From the NCBI RefSeq assembly GCF_013283665.1, contig NZ_JABEKU010000002.1, positions 1 through 64,000 on the forward strand: DNA of 64,000 nucleotides, in the 5' to 3' direction. A program made the position numbers and the translations under genes. Source of the DNA: Ensifer sesbaniae. GTDB lineage: Bacteria > Pseudomonadota > Alphaproteobacteria > Rhizobiales > Rhizobiaceae. Positions 8,156 to 15,793 of the stretch are shown here, piece after piece (position 1 is the stretch's first letter; the number at the start of each line of letters is the position of its first letter). The notes beneath the pieces were generated by a model. It was given only the letters and a program-made list of their open reading frames with translations. It ran no database searches and was not told the DNA's origin.

Positions 8156-8887
8156 TTAAGTCCGTAGAAGAAGCGTCAGGATCGCACCTGCGGTAAAGCC
8201 CGCAAGTACGAAGAGCAGCAGGAATGCCGGTTTCAAGTCGCCGTTTGAGCGTTGCTTCAAGGCATGGAGGCTCTTTTCCATGCCGGCCACAACCCCGTCG
8301 AGACGCATCAGGTGCACATCGAGGTCGGTCAATCGTTGAGTGATCTCCGAGCGCAGGCTTGCGACATCTTCGCTGACTGCGGCGAGCCCGGCAGCTTCGC
8401 CTTCCTCGCCATCGTCGAGTTTCTGCCGGATGGCCGAGCGCTGAGAGACCTGGAGTTGACGTTGTGCCGCCATCAGCACATCGAGCTTGTCGAGCACCTT
8501 GGCGAGCGGAGCAGCAATCAAGGCCTCGGCCGCTTGTTCGTCGGGCTTTGGAACCCGAAGCGGCAGTTCACCACCCTTGTCCGTCGATGCCATGACGATC
8601 AGTTCGCCGGCGCGTGCACTTGCCAATTCGGGCAGAGCGATCTCGAAGGCGTGGTTGCCATCGCCGATCCCGTTTCGCTTGAGATCGGGTCGGTTGCGGT
8701 CAGCGAGCGCTTCTGCGATCACCTTGCCGTCCAAAAGCACGCGAATGGCAAGCCTTTTCTCGGGCGTCTCGGGATCGAATGCCCAGCCGAAAACACGGCC
8801 CTGGTCGATCGCATCCACGCGGCCCTTCAGGGGCTTGGCATTGTTTTGTTCCGGTGCGACATCCGGTTTGTCGGCTGCTACAGACAT
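8156..8887 (-). CDS. wgeE: Membrane-anchored GW-DP domain protein, WgeE (ExpE5)-like
   Basis: A 243-residue protein. An N-terminal domain (about residues 20-85) has GRVFGWAFDPETPEKRLAIR and an RPDLKRNGIGDGNHAFEIALP pattern, a beta-rich module often seen attached to rhizobial glycosyltransferases. A charged, probably helical region (about 130-215) follows, then one transmembrane helix at the extreme C-terminus (FLLLFVLAGFTAGAILTLLL). No catalytic motif is visible. It probably tethers or organises the galactoglucan assembly proteins at the inner membrane. A 113-base gap with a dispersed repeat separates it from wgeD. Confidence 0.65.
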   Translation of the reverse strand: MSVAADKPDVAPEQNNAKPLKGRVDAIDQGRVFGWAFDPETPEKRLAIRVLLDGKVIAEALADRNRPDLKRNGIGDGNHAFEIALPELASARAGELIVMASTDKGGELPLRVPKPDEQAAEALIAAPLAKVLDKLDVLMAAQRQLQVSQRSAIRQKLDDGEEGEAAGLAAVSEDVASLRSEITQRLTDLDVHLMRLDGVVAGMEKSLHALKQRSNGDLKPAFLLLFVLAGFTAGAILTLLLRT

Positions 8888-9000
8888 GGTCTTCCTCTAA
8901 AGCATTGCCAGCAAAAGTGCGTAGCGGTTTTGCGTCCGGAAATGCGTATAAACAAAGAGATGGAGCTGTTTTCTATTGTTCCATCTCAACTTGAACCGCT
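8888..9000. repeat. Candidate dispersed rhizobial intergenic repeat
   Basis: The gap between wgeD and wgeE contains TCTAAAGCATTGCCAGCAAA, a TGCGTAGCGGTTTTGCGTCC stretch and TTCCATCTCAACTTGAACCG. From memory such strings recur in intergenic regions of Rhizobiaceae. No ORF fits. Copy number could not be tested here. Confidence 0.35.
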
Positions 9001-10263
9001 CTATGCCGCGGCGATTCGTGCCGGCTCAATCGCGTCAATCAGCGCAAGATAGCGGCGTGCCGTGGCATCGATATCATCGGGTTTGCGGGCGTTCGCCGAA
9101 AGGCGGCGCCTGAGGTCAGGGTTCTCGGCAATACGGCGCATGGCAGCGGCGAGCGCACGCGGATCGTTGGGCGTAACGGTTAGGCCGCTCACGCCGTCCT
9201 GAACCATTTCGGCCATGCCGCCGATGTTGCTCGCGATCACGGGCTTGCGCTGGGATTGCGCTTCGCCGATCACGAGCGGCGCATTCTCCCACCAGATCGA
9301 AGGCACGATGGTGCAATCGACAGCGGCAATGAGGTCGGCAATATCCTCGCGCCTGTAGGCGCCGCGATGCTGGACGGTCGGCGCCGTCTTCTTGAAGAGA
9401 CGGGCGATCTCGTCCTTGAAACCATCGCTCTGGAACGGCGCGCCGCCGTGCACCCTGAGCTCGAAGCGGAGGCCCTCGTCGATCAGTTGCCGCGCAGCCT
9501 CGAGCAGGACGGTGGTGCCCTTCCAGGGATTGAGGTTGCCGAAGTAACCAAAGATTGGCCGGTCGTTTTCCTGCCGATCTTTCCGCGCCGGAACGTCCCG
9601 CCGTGGTAACCCATTCGCGATGACATCGATCTGTACCCCGTCGAGCCCCCAGTCGATAAATCGCTGCCTCAGGAACTGGCTCGGCGATACGAAACGATCC
9701 ACGGTGCGCAACAAGGCTTTCAGATGCTGCTCGCGAAGAACGAAGCGGTCGAGCGGGATATCCTTGAAACAGGCGTGACAGCGGTCGGGCGTCGACTTAT
9801 GGCAAAGCTCCTTGCCGGTGGTGCGCACCATCAGGCCGTCATGGTGGCATAGCGGATAGTAATCGTGCAGCGTCATCACGATGCGGCACTCGGGCAAGGT
9901 CCGGCGCACGATGTGCGGAAACTCGGCGCCGAGCAGCAGCAGGTGGTGGATGTGGACCACGTCCGGCTGGAAATCGCGCAGAAGTTCGGTGAGATCGGGC
10001 ACGACGCCGTAGAGGTCGATCTGGCTCATGAAGAAGCGGTCGAAATGACCGGACCACAACAGCACCTCGTCGCCCTCGGAGCCGATCGCCTGGAAGCTCG
10101 TGCCTGGGCGCACCTGCCGGTGGGTCTGGTTGGTGGCGCCGAGGAAGAGCACCTCATGGCCGGCGCGCTGATAGGCACGGAAGAGGTCGTGCGCGAAAAT
10201 CTCCGTGCCGCCCGGATGGAGTGCCGGATGATTGTGCGCTGCGACCAGAATGCGCTTCTTCAT
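9001..10263 (-). CDS. wgeD: GT4-type glycosyltransferase, WgeD (ExpE4)-like
   Basis: A 420-residue GT-B glycosyltransferase. The start is taken at MKKRILVAAHNHP because its ATG overlaps the wgeC stop as ATGA (10260-10263); a longer frame to 10329 lies inside wgeC. Motifs are PGGTEIFAHDLF near the N-terminus, a Cys/His cluster (LCHHDG...CHACF) in the middle, and VPSIWWENAPLVIGEAQSQ then SNIGGMAEMVQDG for the donor site. It is a close paralogue of wgeG. It presumably transfers glucose or galactose in building the EPS II repeat, but the exact linkage cannot be read from sequence. Confidence 0.8.
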   Translation of the reverse strand: MKKRILVAAHNHPALHPGGTEIFAHDLFRAYQRAGHEVLFLGATNQTHRQVRPGTSFQAIGSEGDEVLLWSGHFDRFFMSQIDLYGVVPDLTELLRDFQPDVVHIHHLLLLGAEFPHIVRRTLPECRIVMTLHDYYPLCHHDGLMVRTTGKELCHKSTPDRCHACFKDIPLDRFVLREQHLKALLRTVDRFVSPSQFLRQRFIDWGLDGVQIDVIANGLPRRDVPARKDRQENDRPIFGYFGNLNPWKGTTVLLEAARQLIDEGLRFELRVHGGAPFQSDGFKDEIARLFKKTAPTVQHRGAYRREDIADLIAAVDCTIVPSIWWENAPLVIGEAQSQRKPVIASNIGGMAEMVQDGVSGLTVTPNDPRALAAAMRRIAENPDLRRRLSANARKPDDIDATARRYLALIDAIEPARIAAA

Positions 10264-11105
10264 CCGTTTGCACCCCGGCGTTCGGCAATGAAGACATCCT
10301 GGTAGTGACCGGCATCCTGCCCGCGCCAATGGCCGAGTGATTTCAGGATGGTTGAAAAGCCCGCCCGTTCGAGCGCCCGATCGAGAAAACCGTCATCGAA
10401 ACCGACGGCGGCGAGCGGCAGCAGCCCCGGTACGAACCAGCAGGGGCCGTCGCCGCTACGATTGAAGCCGAGGCGCGGATCCCGCCTGCCATTTTCGTTC
10501 TTCGCGGCGACGCGATCGACCACAAATGCCGTCACGAAGAGCCGGCCGCCGGGCTTAAGCATCCGGCTGATCTCGCTGAAATAGACGAGCACTTCGTCCG
10601 GCGGTAGATGCGTGACGATCGACGTCATGATCGCGAAATCGAACGTTCGATCCGGATAGGGCAGCTTCAGCGCCTTGCCGTTGATCTTGCCCATGGGATT
10701 ATAGAGCTCGTGGGCAATGTCGACGTGCTCGAACGTGAAGTTCGGGTAGACCGGCGTGACGGACTTGCGACACCAGGCGACACCGCCTTCGACCGGATCG
10801 ACGCCGACGTAGCGGGCGCGATCAGGGTCGAGATACTGCGTCAATGGGACCGCCATCCGGCCAATGCCGCTGCCGATGTCGAGCACGTCGCTTTCCGGCT
10901 GCAAACCGCCCATGCGGATGAAATGACCGAGAAATTCGGCGCCAACCGCCCGGTAGTTGCCGTCTCCGACGAAGACGCTGTTGCTGTCGGGCTGCGGCAG
11001 GAAACGATTGGCGAGAACCGTTTGAAGCATCCCGTCAATACGGTCCTCGTTCGGCTGCCATGCCGTTTGCAGGCTGTCTGCGTGGCGAAGTGCAGGTTGG
11101 TTCAT
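10260..11105 (-). CDS. wgeC: SAM-dependent methyltransferase, WgeC (ExpE3)-like
   Basis: A 281-residue class I methyltransferase. The start is set at MNQPALRHADS, whose ATG overlaps the wgeB stop (ATGA, 11102-11105). The SAM-binding motif I is VLDIGSGIGRMAVPL (about residues 74-88), followed by YVGVDPVEGGVAWC with the acidic ribose-binding residue, then FDFAIMTSIVTHLP and MLKPGGRLFVTAF. It probably methylates a sugar or chain end of the EPS II glycan or a lipid-linked intermediate; methyl caps can end chain growth in other systems, but no substrate is evident here. Confidence 0.8.
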   Translation of the reverse strand: MNQPALRHADSLQTAWQPNEDRIDGMLQTVLANRFLPQPDSNSVFVGDGNYRAVGAEFLGHFIRMGGLQPESDVLDIGSGIGRMAVPLTQYLDPDRARYVGVDPVEGGVAWCRKSVTPVYPNFTFEHVDIAHELYNPMGKINGKALKLPYPDRTFDFAIMTSIVTHLPPDEVLVYFSEISRMLKPGGRLFVTAFVVDRVAAKNENGRRDPRLGFNRSGDGPCWFVPGLLPLAAVGFDDGFLDRALERAGFSTILKSLGHWRGQDAGHYQDVFIAERRGANG

Positions 11106-13354
11106 GCGGCGCTCCTGGCGGCAGACTTGAGACCGCTCGACGCTGCCGCCTCTTCGGCGCCGAGGTAGGCTGGCATCAGCGCACTGATGTCGTCGTTCCA
11201 GCGTTCGGTGTGCAGCCATGCATTGTACTGGCTCGCCACACCGCGCGTGTAATCTTGGCTGCGGCTGATCGATCGCCGCTCGAGATGGTAGAGACAGGCG
11301 GCCGGTTCGTAGACGATGTCAAAGCCGGCCTGCCGGATCTTGAGGCAGAGATCGCTGTCTTCGTAATCACCGATCACGAAATCCTCGCAGTAGCCGCCGA
11401 CGCGTTCCCATACTTCCCGGCGCATCACCTGGCAGGCGCCGGTGATGCCAGGCACGACGCGTGCTTGTTGCGCGGGCGCATAGGCACCGGGCATGCCCTT
11501 GTAGAAATGATGGTTCAGCCAGATGCCCTGCTTGTTGCGGCCGAAATAGAGACCCGCATGCTGCAGCGATCCGTCCTCGAAAAGGAGCTTCGGGCCGATG
11601 GCGCCGAGCGACTTCTGCTGGAGCACGGGAAGCGCGAGCGTCTCGAGCCAGCCCGGTCCGCAAGGCACGACATCCGAGTTCAGCATGACGACGACGGAAC
11701 CGCGGGCATGACGCGCGCCGGCATTGCATGCACGGGCATAGCCGCCGTTGCGGTTCATCACCACGAGCTTCATCGATAGCCCGTGCAACAGGTGAAAGCC
11801 ACCGAGCAGATGTTCCGTTTCGTCGTGGATCTCGGGCGAGTCCAGCACATAGATGATCTCGGCATTGGCGGCGACAAAGGGGTCGGTGGCCAGGCCAGAG
11901 AGCTGGAAACGCAGGAAATCGAGAACGCGGTAAAGTGGCACGACGATCGAGACCAGGGGCGCCTCCAGCATCGGACCGAAGTCCTTCGTCTGGTCGACCC
12001 TGATTGTCTTTCCGAGCCTTTCCTCGACGTCCTTGAGCGCGGGGGCAAGGATCGTGCGGAAAGCCGCATCGACGGCATGCTGCGGCGGGACCGCCCTTAA
12101 GATGCGGTTGCGTTGTGTAACTGGATCGAAGGGCTGCGGTTTCGGTATGAGCGGTTTGACGGCGCCGGAAGCAAGCCGCATCTGGAAGCGGGGCTGAAGC
12201 AGGGCGCCTGGCGGCTCGCGCATCGGCAGCCAGCTGACGAAGCCCGTTACATCGGTCTTGGAGCCTTCCTCCGCTCCGCGGGCCCAGCCCGGGAATTCAT
12301 ACCAGTTGCCGTCAAGCGGAAGCGCCGTGCCATCTTCCTGGAGATAGTCGATGCCGGCAAGCACGCCGGACGGGTCACGCGTCCAGCCGCCGACCAACAA
12401 CCCATCGGCAAGCGCAAGCGCCAGATCGATCTCTGCGCCGGGATGGAGCGGGGATTTGCCGGCCTGGCGCGCCTGCAAGGGCGAACGAAGCTGCAGGTCG
12501 GTTGCAAGTGCCGTTCCACTTTCTGGCAATGCCGAGAGACACCTGACGACGAACTCCCGTAGCCCTGGAGCGGCGCCGTGCTCGGGCCACCACTCCTGTA
12601 GGCTTGGGCAGCGTGCACCGCGATCCGTCACCTCACGGATGGCAATCCCGCGCTTGCCCATGATCATCAGGGAGAGCGCCTGCGGCGCACGCGGCGTTTC
12701 GATGACGAAGTGGCAGCGGCGCCAGCCGCGCTCCGCCCGGCCGGTGACGGCAAACTGTTGCGGCAAGGGTAGGACTGCGTCCGCACTCAACGCATAAATC
12801 GCGCTGATCTCGCCGAATTCGGCGCTTATGGTCGTTTCAGCCAGATATCGGCCGTCGGCGAGCCGGCACGCAATCGCCGCAGGGCGCTGTCCAAGGTTCA
12901 GGGCGTGGATTGCGTCGTCGACAAGGCCGGTAAAGAACTCATCGCGGGAGAGCCTAAATGCGCTCCTCCAGACGGTGAGCAGGGTGTTGAGAAACTTGAA
13001 GCGCCCCTCCGGCAGAAGGCCAGCGAACTGGGCTGCCATATCGAGGAACGGAAGCCTGCCTGCCGGCTCGAGGACGACGGTCTGAAGGACATCGTGGCCG
13101 ACGGCGATTTCCGCAAGTTCGCGTTCGCTTCCCGCACGCATTGCCCAGAAAACACGTTGCCCGCCATCGGCGCGCGGAAGGGTCATGCTGACGAGGGGAA
13201 CGAGAGACCGGGATGCAGTGAGCGCGTATTTCGTTTTCGCCGGCAGCTCTGCAGGTGCGTCCCAGATCAACACAGCAACATCGAGGCTGAGCCTGAACGC
13301 TACAGCCGTCGTGAATTCTGCACTGAGGCTCCTGATACGGTCGTCTGCCGCCAC
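11102..13354 (-). CDS. wgeB: GT2-type glycosyltransferase with N-terminal extension, WgeB (ExpE2)-like
   Basis: A 750-residue protein. The C-terminal GT2 domain starts at about residue 466 (PLVSIVVPLYRVLDFLRFQL) and has the GNxGYARACNAGA segment, the VMLNSDVV donor motif (about 558-565), CQVMRREVWERVGGY and the GDYEDSDLCLKI acceptor/base region. The N-terminal 460 residues include a GGWTRDPSGVLAGIDYLQ module (about 310-400) related to WgeE and WgeF. It is predicted to be a cytosolic processive or single-addition transferase in galactoglucan synthesis. A hairpin at 13383-13414 separates it from wgeA, and it is translationally coupled to wgeC. Confidence 0.82.
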   Translation of the reverse strand: MAADDRIRSLSAEFTTAVAFRLSLDVAVLIWDAPAELPAKTKYALTASRSLVPLVSMTLPRADGGQRVFWAMRAGSERELAEIAVGHDVLQTVVLEPAGRLPFLDMAAQFAGLLPEGRFKFLNTLLTVWRSAFRLSRDEFFTGLVDDAIHALNLGQRPAAIACRLADGRYLAETTISAEFGEISAIYALSADAVLPLPQQFAVTGRAERGWRRCHFVIETPRAPQALSLMIMGKRGIAIREVTDRGARCPSLQEWWPEHGAAPGLREFVVRCLSALPESGTALATDLQLRSPLQARQAGKSPLHPGAEIDLALALADGLLVGGWTRDPSGVLAGIDYLQEDGTALPLDGNWYEFPGWARGAEEGSKTDVTGFVSWLPMREPPGALLQPRFQMRLASGAVKPLIPKPQPFDPVTQRNRILRAVPPQHAVDAAFRTILAPALKDVEERLGKTIRVDQTKDFGPMLEAPLVSIVVPLYRVLDFLRFQLSGLATDPFVAANAEIIYVLDSPEIHDETEHLLGGFHLLHGLSMKLVVMNRNGGYARACNAGARHARGSVVVMLNSDVVPCGPGWLETLALPVLQQKSLGAIGPKLLFEDGSLQHAGLYFGRNKQGIWLNHHFYKGMPGAYAPAQQARVVPGITGACQVMRREVWERVGGYCEDFVIGDYEDSDLCLKIRQAGFDIVYEPAACLYHLERRSISRSQDYTRGVASQYNAWLHTERWNDDISALMPAYLGAEEAAASSGLKSAARSAA

Positions 13355-13382
13355 GCGCTACTCCTGAAAGCACAGAAGGGAG

Positions 13383-13414
13383 GGCGCGCCCCACGGGAGG
13401 AAGTGGGGCGCACC
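13383..13414 (-). terminator. Hairpin between wgeA and wgeB
   Basis: A 12-bp stem with one G-T wobble and an 8-base loop lies directly after the wgeA stop on the minus strand. There is no long T run after it. It may cut back read-through or stabilise the wgeA message, giving more WgeA than downstream enzymes. Confidence 0.55.
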
Positions 13415-13422
13415 GGTCAATC

Positions 13423-14082
13423 TCAATGGATCGTGAAGTAGTGGTTCGGGTTGGCCTGGATGTCTTCGGCATCCGCATTGACGAGCGTCAGCGTGTCGCC
13501 ATGGCCGAAATCGATCACCACGTTGCCGCCAACCTGGGTGACGCGCGAGGCCAGATCTTCCGGAGAAGAGATGTCGAGACCGTTGATGTCCTTCGAAACC
13601 TGCAGCAGGTCTTCGCCGGGCGTGAAGTCAAGGATGACGTCGTTGCCGCCACCGCCGTCAAAGACGAACACATCGCTGCCTTCGCCGCCGGTCATGACGT
13701 CGTCGCCCTGGCCGCCGTTGATGATGTCGTTGTCGGCACCACCGAACAGGATGTCGCTACCGCGGCCACCCATGAGCAGGTCGCTGCCGCCGCCGCCAAT
13801 GAGAATGTCGTTCCCATTGTCGCCGTAGAGCAGGTCGTCACCCTGGCCGCCAAACAGGACATCGTTCCCGTTTTCGCCATGGAGAACATCGCTGCCCCAG
13901 CCGCCGAACAGAGTATCGCTGCCGTTACCACCGAACAGCAGATCATCACCTTCGTCACCGAAGATGGTGTCGTCGCCATTGCCTCCGTTCACGAAGTCAT
14001 CGCCGCTACGTGCATGGATGAAGTCGTCGAAGCGCGAGCCAAAAAGGGCGTCGTCATACGCGCCGCCTTCCAACGTGGCCAT
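13423..14082 (-). CDS. wgeA: RTX calcium-binding protein, WgeA (ExpE1)-like
   Basis: A 219-residue acidic protein made mostly of about twelve glycine/aspartate nonapeptides (GGNGDDTIF, GGQGDDLLY, GGRGSDILF and so on, residues 33-145), which fold as a calcium-filled beta-roll. The C-terminal 70 residues (FTPGEDLLQVS...DFGHGDTLTLV) look like the uncleaved secretion domain of type I substrates. There is no N-terminal signal peptide, as expected. The T1SS genes wgdA/wgdB lie immediately upstream. In S. meliloti the equivalent protein is needed for galactoglucan secretion. Its own long upstream region (14083-14374) carries the candidate regulatory sites. Confidence 0.88.
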   Translation of the reverse strand: MATLEGGAYDDALFGSRFDDFIHARSGDDFVNGGNGDDTIFGDEGDDLLFGGNGSDTLFGGWGSDVLHGENGNDVLFGGQGDDLLYGDNGNDILIGGGGSDLLMGGRGSDILFGGADNDIINGGQGDDVMTGGEGSDVFVFDGGGGNDVILDFTPGEDLLQVSKDINGLDISSPEDLASRVTQVGGNVVIDFGHGDTLTLVNADAEDIQANPNHYFTIH

Positions 14083-14255
14083 ATGCTACTCCTCTTAGTT
14101 GTTGCTTACGCCCATCACTGGTCTCAAAACCTTGGATGAGCGCCGCGACATTGCACTGCAATAAAACAGAAGGCAACAGCAAAAACAAAAGAAATACAGC
14201 TGTACTGTATTATTGTTTTCTACCTAGGATGTATCTTGTGTGTCGTTTTGATGTT

Positions 14256-14277
14256 TATCCCCACGATATAAGGGGTA
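14256..14277. promoter_or_regulatory. CCCC-N9-GGGG dyad, candidate LuxR-type (ExpR) box
   Basis: The core is CCCC at 14259-14262 and GGGG at 14272-14275, with outer bases TAT/GTA partly symmetric. S. meliloti EPS II promoters are bound by the quorum-sensing regulator ExpR. Assignment of this dyad to ExpR is inference. Confidence 0.4.
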
Positions 14278-14304
14278 AGTATCTTTGGTATTACTTGGAA
14301 TTAA

Positions 14305-14325
14305 ATTCAAAATTAAAAGCAAATT
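14305..14325. promoter_or_regulatory. Degenerate WggR-type dyad upstream of wgeA
   Basis: ATTCAAAATTAAAAGC matches the core of the dyad at 17706-17732 in 13 of 16 positions, and the match continues into AAATT. It lies about 225-240 bases upstream of the wgeA start. Confidence 0.45.
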
Positions 14326-14374
14326 GCCGACGAAATTGAATTCCGCCGGCGTCAGCTTCTTTCGATTTCCTGGT

Positions 14375-15793
14375 TCAGTCTTCGCGAAATGCCCGGTTCA
14401 GGCTGTCCGCAATCGGTGAGACCATATAGTCGATCGCCGAACGTGGCTTGTGGACGATCAGAACCTCGGCGGGCATGCCCGGATAGAGCCGAATGTCGGG
14501 GTTGGCGCTCAGCGACGAGGGCGCAATGCGGGCACGCGCCACGTAGTAGGAGACATTCGATTTCTCATCCACCGACTGGTCGGCCGCCACATAGCTGATC
14601 TCGCCGTCAAGAGGCAGATGCGTGCGTTGGTTGTAGGCCGTCAGCCGGATCTGCGTCTTCGAACCGATACCGATGCTGTCGATGTCACGGGTGCCGACAT
14701 GCATCTCGACGAGGAGCGGTTCGTCCTCAGGCACGATATCGAGCAGCGGCTGGCCGGCCGAGACGGCGCTACCCGGCGTGCGTAGCTGAATATTGGTGAC
14801 GATCCCCGCCTGCGGCGAGCGGATATCGAGACGCGTCAGGACGTCCTTGGCGGCCACCAGTCGCTCTTCGACATCGGAAAGCTCAAGACGGGCCGTGGTG
14901 ATTTCCCCGGCAATCTCCGACTGGAATTCATTCTCGATCCCGGTCAAACCGAGCTCGGCGCCGGCTTCCGCCTTCTCGGCCTGGGCCTTGTTGCCCGCAA
15001 GCTCGCCGCGGGTTGCGGCCAGTTCGCTGAGCTTGGCGTCGATCTCGATCAGCTTCGAGCGCTGCGCGTATTCTTTCTCGACCAGCGTCGCGATTGATGT
15101 GCGCTGTTCGCTAATCAGTTCGATCTGGCGATCGGTCGCGCGGAGCTGCTCCGCAAGCGATTTCGCTTTTTCGGAAAACTCCTCGATCGTCTTGCTCTGA
15201 ACCTCCAGGCGGCCGGTTTTGGCTTCACGCCGCCGCTCGAAGAAGTTTGTCTCCGCTGTGATCGCATCCTCGGCCGTCGCATCAGATGTTGCGGTCAGGT
15301 CGTTCGGAAAGGCGATTGATTGCAGTCCGGTCTGCTCCGCGCGCAGACGCGCAAGTTTTGCAATCAGACCGATGCGGCGACTTTGCAGCGCCTGAAGATC
15401 AGATCGGGCGCGCGTGTCCTCCAGCTTGAGCAACGGTTGCCCGGCCGCAACTCGGTCCCCTTCCTGCACTAGGAGCCGGTTCAAGATCCCGCCTTCGAAA
15501 TGGCTGACGGTCTTGCGTTTCGAATCGACCACGATGGTGCCGCTTGCCACGGAAGCACTGCTGAGCTCCGTCGAGAAAGCCCAGCCGAAGAAGCCGCCAA
15601 AGGCGACGAGTATAGTCGTGAGCCCTGCAAGGACCACGCCGCGCAGCGGAGCGGTGGCGCTGCTTTCCGCATCAACCTCCAGCCCGTGCAGCGGATGAGG
15701 CCGGTCGACGATGGCAGGCAGGCTCTCCGGGCCACGCGTTGTCACCGCGTTCTTTGCATCGCGCGCGATCGGTAGTTTTGGCTTGTTCGTCAT
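14375..15793 (-). CDS. wgdB: HlyD-family membrane fusion protein of type I secretion, WgdB (ExpD2)-like
   Basis: A 472-residue periplasmic adaptor. One transmembrane helix near residues 50-70 (GVVLAGLTTILVAFGGFFGWAF) is followed by a biotinyl-lipoyl half-motif (VSHFEGGILNRLLVQEGDRV), a long coiled coil (about 130-310) and the second half (IRSPQAGIVTNIQLRTPGSA) leading to the C-terminal beta-barrel ending in PGMPAEVLI. It joins WgdA to an outer-membrane TolC protein encoded elsewhere and should export WgeA. The start overlaps the wgdA stop as ATGA. Confidence 0.9.
   Translation of the reverse strand: MTNKPKLPIARDAKNAVTTRGPESLPAIVDRPHPLHGLEVDAESSATAPLRGVVLAGLTTILVAFGGFFGWAFSTELSSASVASGTIVVDSKRKTVSHFEGGILNRLLVQEGDRVAAGQPLLKLEDTRARSDLQALQSRRIGLIAKLARLRAEQTGLQSIAFPNDLTATSDATAEDAITAETNFFERRREAKTGRLEVQSKTIEEFSEKAKSLAEQLRATDRQIELISEQRTSIATLVEKEYAQRSKLIEIDAKLSELAATRGELAGNKAQAEKAEAGAELGLTGIENEFQSEIAGEITTARLELSDVEERLVAAKDVLTRLDIRSPQAGIVTNIQLRTPGSAVSAGQPLLDIVPEDEPLLVEMHVGTRDIDSIGIGSKTQIRLTAYNQRTHLPLDGEISYVAADQSVDEKSNVSYYVARARIAPSSLSANPDIRLYPGMPAEVLIVHKPRSAIDYMVSPIADSLNRAFRED

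Larger units (their letters stand above)
14083..14374. promoter_or_regulatory. wgeA upstream regulatory region
   Basis: A 292-base, visibly AT-rich gap between wgdB and wgeA with no ORF. From right to left along the wgeA direction it holds a degenerate CTTCAAAAT-type dyad (14305-14325), a CCCC-N9-GGGG dyad (14256-14277), an ATACAG-N5-CTGTAT dyad (14194-14210) and ATTGCACTGCAAT (14150-14162). The arrangement suggests an activator-dependent promoter separate from wgdAB. Confidence 0.55.

Noticed and set aside
13690-14082. The repeated DNA in wgeA as a possible tandem-repeat or CRISPR-like array
   Set aside because: The periodicity (27 bases) is that of the RTX nonapeptide codons; there are no conserved repeats with unique spacers.
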